From: Lentisphaeria bacterium
GTDB lineage: Bacteria; Verrucomicrobiota; Lentisphaeria; Oligosphaerales; Oligosphaeraceae
Direction: 5' to 3'
Length of the DNA stretch: 17,460 nt
Assembly (NCBI GenBank): GCA_016287975.1
Contig: JAEEXV010000353.1
Span: 1 to 17,460, forward strand
In this document: positions 14,141 to 17,460 of the stretch, in pieces
Position numbering within the stretch: position 1 is the first letter of the stretch
Layout of the letters: every line of letters starts with the position of its first letter
Translations under genes and position numbers: made by a program
The notes under the pieces: model-generated
The model's input: the letters and a program-made list of their open reading frames with translations, nothing else
Told to the model about the DNA's origin: nothing
The model's database searches: none

Positions 14141-16558
14141 ATGCCCAGCCTCAATCTCGACACGCTCCGCTCCCTCGACGCGAAAAAAACCTACTACATC
14201 TCCAATTCGACTGGCCAGATCAAGGAGGCTGGCAGATGGCAGAAGTTCAAGACGCTGCTCGGCATCGGCGACGGACGCGACAAGGTGCAGAAACTCCTCG
14301 ACGAGGTGAAAGTCGCGCTTCTGGCGGCGTCTGGCGAAACGGACAACGCCAAACTCTCTGCCGAAATCAAAAAATACGACGACGACCACAACTGGCACTG
14401 CTCGCTTTCAGGCCGATCGCTCAGCGCGATCGCGAACCGCTTCGCCGTGGCCAACGCGGACAAGATCGCTTCGACCTCGGCCAGGGAAATCTCCGAAAAG
14501 CAGATCACCGCACTTGTGAAGGATACCGTCCGTCCATGCCTGCGCCGCGAAGACTGGCCTGACGACGCCGTCGCATACCTCGAACGCGCCGCCAAGCCCC
14601 TTGTCGACCATCCGCCGATGAAGGACGCAGACGGCGGCCGACGCGTCCTTGACGAAGAGGCTTTCAACAAACAACTCAAGGATCTGCTGGACGCCGCCTC
14701 GACGGACCTCGTCCATATCGCCACCGACGCGCGTCTCGGCATGCCGCGCTTCGACAAGGCCTACCTGGACCACGTCTTCTCCACGCTCTACGACGAAAAC
14801 GGCGTCCGCAATGAAAAGACGACTGCCGACCTGCGCCCCGCCTCCGACATCCGCTTTGAAGTAGGGCGCAAAGCGGCAGGCAACTGCCCCCCCCAGTTCG
14901 AAGAAGCGTCGTATTCCGCCCTGGTGCGCACCGCCATCGATGCGTGCGGCAAGGACACGGATGTGCTCTACCGCGTCCTCTCAATTATGCGGCGCATCCT
15001 CGTGAACGACGGAGGCCAGGTCCGCACCCCAGAAGCCGTCCGCCAATACGTCGATGGCATCCGCGCCAATTTCGCGGAACTCCGCGAGGTCGCGAAAGGA
15101 AACAAGAACATACTACGCAATGGCCTCGAGGCGCTGCGCGAAATGACGGGGAAACCGCTTTCGCCTGGATTGATTACCAAGATCGCGCAGTTCACGTCCA
15201 CACTCGACCTCGATCACGTCGGCAAACTCAGCCCGTCCAGCGAAGGCTACGACATCCACATGGCCATGAGGCAACTCCAGGACGCATTCCGTCGCATGCT
15301 TTTCGAGCTTCGCCTGGTCACCCAGGTGGACGGGCAGGACGACCTGGTCCAGGCCCGTCTCATCGCCAACGGCTTGATGCTGGGACGCTTCCCCCTGGAA
15401 ACCCTGCGCAGAATCAATGCGGCTCTGGAAACCCCGCAGGCCGCCCGCGTCCAGCAGTTCTACTATGGCATCGCGACAGGGACGGAAACGCCTGACGTGG
15501 CTGGAACGTTTCCAATTGGTGTGCAGACCATGATCAGTGGACGGGGGGCGAACATGGCAAACACCATCGATACGACCAAAAATGCCCTGGACACGATGCT
15601 TGGAATGCCACCCAAACCCATAGACTCCTCAAAGGCGAAAAGTGTATCCTACAGGAGCATCGATGGAGACAAGATCTTCTCCGACATCAAGGATGATGTC
15701 GAGGCCGAGGCCAAGGCCGAACGCAAGACGTACCTGGCCCAGCAGGCCGTGAAGGGCAATGGCCTGGCGGCGACACGGGTGCGCGGACTCATCTCCAACC
15801 TGTTGGACGAGGCGCCGTTCAAGCCTGAGGAATTCATGCGAAAGCGTTTCACGAATAACATCCGCCCGCTTCTCTCCCTGGCCGCGCTGAACGATGCAAA
15901 GAAGGTCGCGCAGGGCGTTCTCAAGGACACGGGCTTTGCGAAGGCGATTGCGGACGGGACGCTCGAAGTCGAGATCAAAGGGGGCGGCAAACTCTCCTCC
16001 GACCCCGATGAAGCGCTGGACCAACTCGCGCAGCACGTCACAGATCGGAAAGACGCCACCTTCGCCACCATCGACCCGCTGGCCAGGCGCAAAGTCGCCA
16101 TCATCGCAGGACTCCTCGGCGACAAGACGGCGCAGGCGATTTCCGACGGCGTCGGCCTCGCGCTCGACCCCGAGGGCGGCAAGTCCGCCCTGACACTCTC
16201 AGGCGGGGGCACCGTAAAGCGCCGCATCACCCTGGATTACGACATCAACAAAAGGCTCCAACTCAATATCGATGCCGAGCGCACGGGCGGCATCGTTCGC
16301 ATGGGCAGCGAATCCTTCCGCCTCGAACCTGGTAGCGTGGTCAAAACACACTTCACGGTCAATATCGACACCCCTTCCATGGAAAAACTGGAGCAGAACA
16401 TCGACCTGGACGCCTTCGACGGCACTGCCGCCGAGGCAATCGCCTCCGCCCCAGGGAGCGTCCCCGACCGCAGCGAACGCGTCAAGGAATCCCTCGGCGC
16501 CGACCACATGATCGGCGGACTCGTAACCGCCGCCAAGGTCGACTTCATCCTCGATTGA
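14141..16558 (+). CDS. Large unrecognised protein, candidate type III effector
   Basis: I do not recognise the 805-residue product. It has no signal peptide and no membrane segment. The first ~25 residues are polar and rich in Ser, Thr and Asn, as in type III secretion signals, and contain TYYISNSTGQIKEAG. A compact motif follows: WQKFKTLLGIGDGRDKVQ (33-50), with an amphipathic helix after it that could be the chaperone-binding region. The middle is mostly predicted helix; about 470-490 is Gly/Thr/Asn rich. The last ~125 residues turn beta-rich (TLSGGGTVKRRITLDYD). No protease, kinase, ADP-ribosyltransferase or similar motif is visible. An in-frame TTG at 14108 would add 11 residues; neither start has a Shine-Dalgarno site. 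It lies directly after one CesT-type chaperone gene and converges with a second. Effector status is therefore inferred from context. Confidence 0.7.
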   Translation: MPSLNLDTLRSLDAKKTYYISNSTGQIKEAGRWQKFKTLLGIGDGRDKVQKLLDEVKVALLAASGETDNAKLSAEIKKYDDDHNWHCSLSGRSLSAIANRFAVANADKIASTSAREISEKQITALVKDTVRPCLRREDWPDDAVAYLERAAKPLVDHPPMKDADGGRRVLDEEAFNKQLKDLLDAASTDLVHIATDARLGMPRFDKAYLDHVFSTLYDENGVRNEKTTADLRPASDIRFEVGRKAAGNCPPQFEEASYSALVRTAIDACGKDTDVLYRVLSIMRRILVNDGGQVRTPEAVRQYVDGIRANFAELREVAKGNKNILRNGLEALREMTGKPLSPGLITKIAQFTSTLDLDHVGKLSPSSEGYDIHMAMRQLQDAFRRMLFELRLVTQVDGQDDLVQARLIANGLMLGRFPLETLRRINAALETPQAARVQQFYYGIATGTETPDVAGTFPIGVQTMISGRGANMANTIDTTKNALDTMLGMPPKPIDSSKAKSVSYRSIDGDKIFSDIKDDVEAEAKAERKTYLAQQAVKGNGLAATRVRGLISNLLDEAPFKPEEFMRKRFTNNIRPLLSLAALNDAKKVAQGVLKDTGFAKAIADGTLEVEIKGGGKLSSDPDEALDQLAQHVTDRKDATFATIDPLARRKVAIIAGLLGDKTAQAISDGVGLALDPEGGKSALTLSGGGTVKRRITLDYDINKRLQLNIDAERTGGIVRMGSESFRLEPGSVVKTHFTVNIDTPSMEKLEQNIDLDAFDGTAAEAIASAPGSVPDRSERVKESLGADHMIGGLVTAAKVDFILD

Positions 16559-16611
16559 CCGCCGCGATTCCCTCTTCGCGGGCATTCCGCCTTGATTTCA
16601 CCAGCCAGGAA

Positions 16612-16639
16612 CGGAACCTGGCAAGTCTTCCAGGTTCCG
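16612..16639. terminator. 10-bp perfect hairpin between convergent genes
   Basis: CGGAACCTGG (16612-16621) and CCAGGTTCCG (16630-16639) form a perfect stem with an 8-base loop, midway between the effector stop (16558) and the chaperone stop (16654). Placement suggests a bidirectional terminator. No T-tract follows on either strand, so termination may be weak or factor-dependent. Confidence 0.55.
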
Positions 16640-16653
16640 CCTGTATTCAATCA

Positions 16654-17112
16654 TCACACACGGATTGCGTCGAATGGCGCATCCGAGCCGTTGGATTCTT
16701 TCGGGGGCGCGGCCCGAAAATCGGCGATGAGCCGTTTCCAGACCGACGCCGTGTCCGCGAACGCGGTGAGCGCACTGGACGCCCCCTGCGTGACGAGAGC
16801 ATCCATGTCGTCGCAACGCTGCAGGCGCACATGGCCTGTCCTGCGGTCGAGCGAAAGCGTCGCGCCCGCCGTGTCCGCGAATATGTCATTGGCTTCCAGT
16901 AGCGTCTGAAAGAGCTTCTCCCTGCCTTCAGGCGGCGGCTCGCCCAGATCAGTGTACATCAGCAGCGCACCTCGGGTATCAATGCCTTGCAGGAGGATCT
17001 CGACCTTGTCGCCATCTTCCGAGCCAAGCGAAAACGCACAGGCATCGTCCTCGGTCTCGACTTCCACGCCCAGCTCCTTGACGAGCGCCTCGACATACTC
17101 CTTGAAGGTCAT
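16654..17112 (-). CDS. CesT-family type III secretion chaperone (second)
   Basis: The 152-residue acidic protein has the class I chaperone plan: helix FKEYVEALVKELG (3-15), strand-rich ETEDDACAFSLG, VEILLQGID, ALLMYTDLGEPP, then the diagnostic helix LFQTLLEANDIFADTAG followed by ATLSLDRRTGHVRLQR, and a long C-terminal helix SALTAFADTASVWKRLI. The LLEAN...T-x-GATLSLD core is a strong match to CesT-type proteins. A polar tail ends FDAIRV. AAGGAAG lies 7 bases before the ATG at 17112 (forward-strand 17120-17126), a good ribosome site. The gene converges on the candidate effector and is only distantly like the chaperone at 13650, so it may serve another cargo, or a different region of the same protein. 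Confidence 0.85.
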   Translation of the reverse strand: MTFKEYVEALVKELGVEVETEDDACAFSLGSEDGDKVEILLQGIDTRGALLMYTDLGEPPPEGREKLFQTLLEANDIFADTAGATLSLDRRTGHVRLQRCDDMDALVTQGASSALTAFADTASVWKRLIADFRAAPPKESNGSDAPFDAIRV

Positions 17113-17300
17113 AGTTGGACTTCCTTGCGACAGTGTGCTACCTGAAAAACATTTGCCATGCTTACGCGAAACTTCGTACTATACCCCATGAAATCAGTTG
17201 CATTTGTCGATCGGCTGTCGTTTTCTGGTCAATTTGCGACGTTTGCCACTTGCTGTACTGAATGCACAGCCCTAAATGGCAGATTGTGCATCTAATATGG

Positions 17301-17373
17301 CAGTGCGGTTTCCCTGGCAATGCGGTTTCCCTGGCAGTGCGGTTTCCCTGGCAGTGCGGTTTCCCTGGCAGGG
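17301..17373 (+). repeat. Tandem array of a 17-bp unit, four copies
   Basis: CAGTGCGGTTTCCCTGG occurs at 17301-17317, 17335-17351 and 17352-17368. The copy at 17318-17334 differs by one base (CAATG). A partial CAGGG follows at 17369-17373. Copies are head-to-tail without spacers, unlike a CRISPR array. Confidence 0.95.
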
Positions 17374-17423
17374 TGTGACGGGATGCAGTCTGGTTTGCGG
17401 ATTATTTTTGGTGCCTCCCCCGG

Positions 17424-17449
17424 CCGCCCCCTCCCCGGGGAGGGGGCGG
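17424..17449. repeat. 26-bp perfect GC-rich palindrome
   Basis: CCGCCCCCTCCCC (17424-17436) is followed with no spacer by its exact reverse complement (17437-17449). A short TTTT occurs at 17454-17457, so it could act as a terminator for transcription entering from the left, or be a dispersed palindromic repeat. Confidence 0.85.
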
Positions 17450-17460
17450 TGCGTTTTCCG

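Larger units (their letters stand above)
17113..17460. other. Non-coding right end with tandem repeats and palindrome
   Basis: I see no gene here. The lower-GC stretch 17113-17300 is upstream of the - strand chaperone. On that strand TATAGT (forward 17178-17183) is a -10 candidate about 66 bases from the start codon, without a convincing -35. The rest is a 17-bp repeat array and a GC-rich palindrome. Confidence 0.6.

Noticed and set aside
17301..17373. CRISPR array
   Set aside because: The 17-bp units are contiguous without spacers and no cas gene is nearby.
1..17460. tRNA, rRNA, transposase or integrase
   Set aside because: Nothing resembling these was seen on either strand by reading; a covariance-model scan was not possible.

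Overview
The window is GC-rich DNA with a strongly C-rich top strand and heavy use of C in third codon positions. Nearly all genes lie on the + strand, and few starts have a visible Shine-Dalgarno sequence. The mix of genes suggests a bacterium of the PVC superphylum, perhaps Lentisphaerota, Kiritimatiellota or Verrucomicrobiota: carbohydrate-active TIM-barrel proteins, a divergent GT5 glycogen synthase, a eukaryotic-type GH13 branching enzyme, an EF-G2-like elongation factor and CesT-type secretion chaperones. This placement is inference; no rRNA or other decisive marker is present.

Positions 1-7604 hold a glycan/envelope block. A 5'-truncated putative glycoside hydrolase (2-1762) is followed by a compact run: glycogen synthase (1942-3609), branching enzyme (3617-5632), a LolC/E-type permease (5641-6927) and a LolD-type ATPase (6933-7604). 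Gaps in this run are only 5-8 bases, so it is probably one transcript. A LacI/cre-like palindrome sits just upstream of it. A GC-rich hairpin separates it from an elongation factor G paralogue (7753-9783).

Positions 9784-10775 are mostly intergenic. They contain three ~57-base repeats, each carrying a GAAAA-loop hairpin, then an AT-richer promoter-like stretch and a small cysteine-rich ORF (10186-10650). A putative TIM-barrel glycosidase (10776-12731) and an overlapping DUF2238/YjdF-type membrane protein (12721-13332) follow.

Positions 13333-17112 form the most interesting locus. A CesT-family chaperone (13650-14096) lies directly upstream of an unrecognised 805-residue protein (14141-16558) with no signal peptide or membrane segment. 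A second, unlike CesT-family chaperone (16654-17112, - strand) converges on it. This is the layout of a type III secretion effector with dedicated chaperones, although no secretion-apparatus gene is in view.

The right end (17113-17460) is non-coding, with a 17-bp unit repeated four times and a 26-bp perfect palindrome. Across the whole window the tetranucleotide CCGG is nearly absent from genes, including at codon junctions where it should be common. That points to restriction or methylation pressure.
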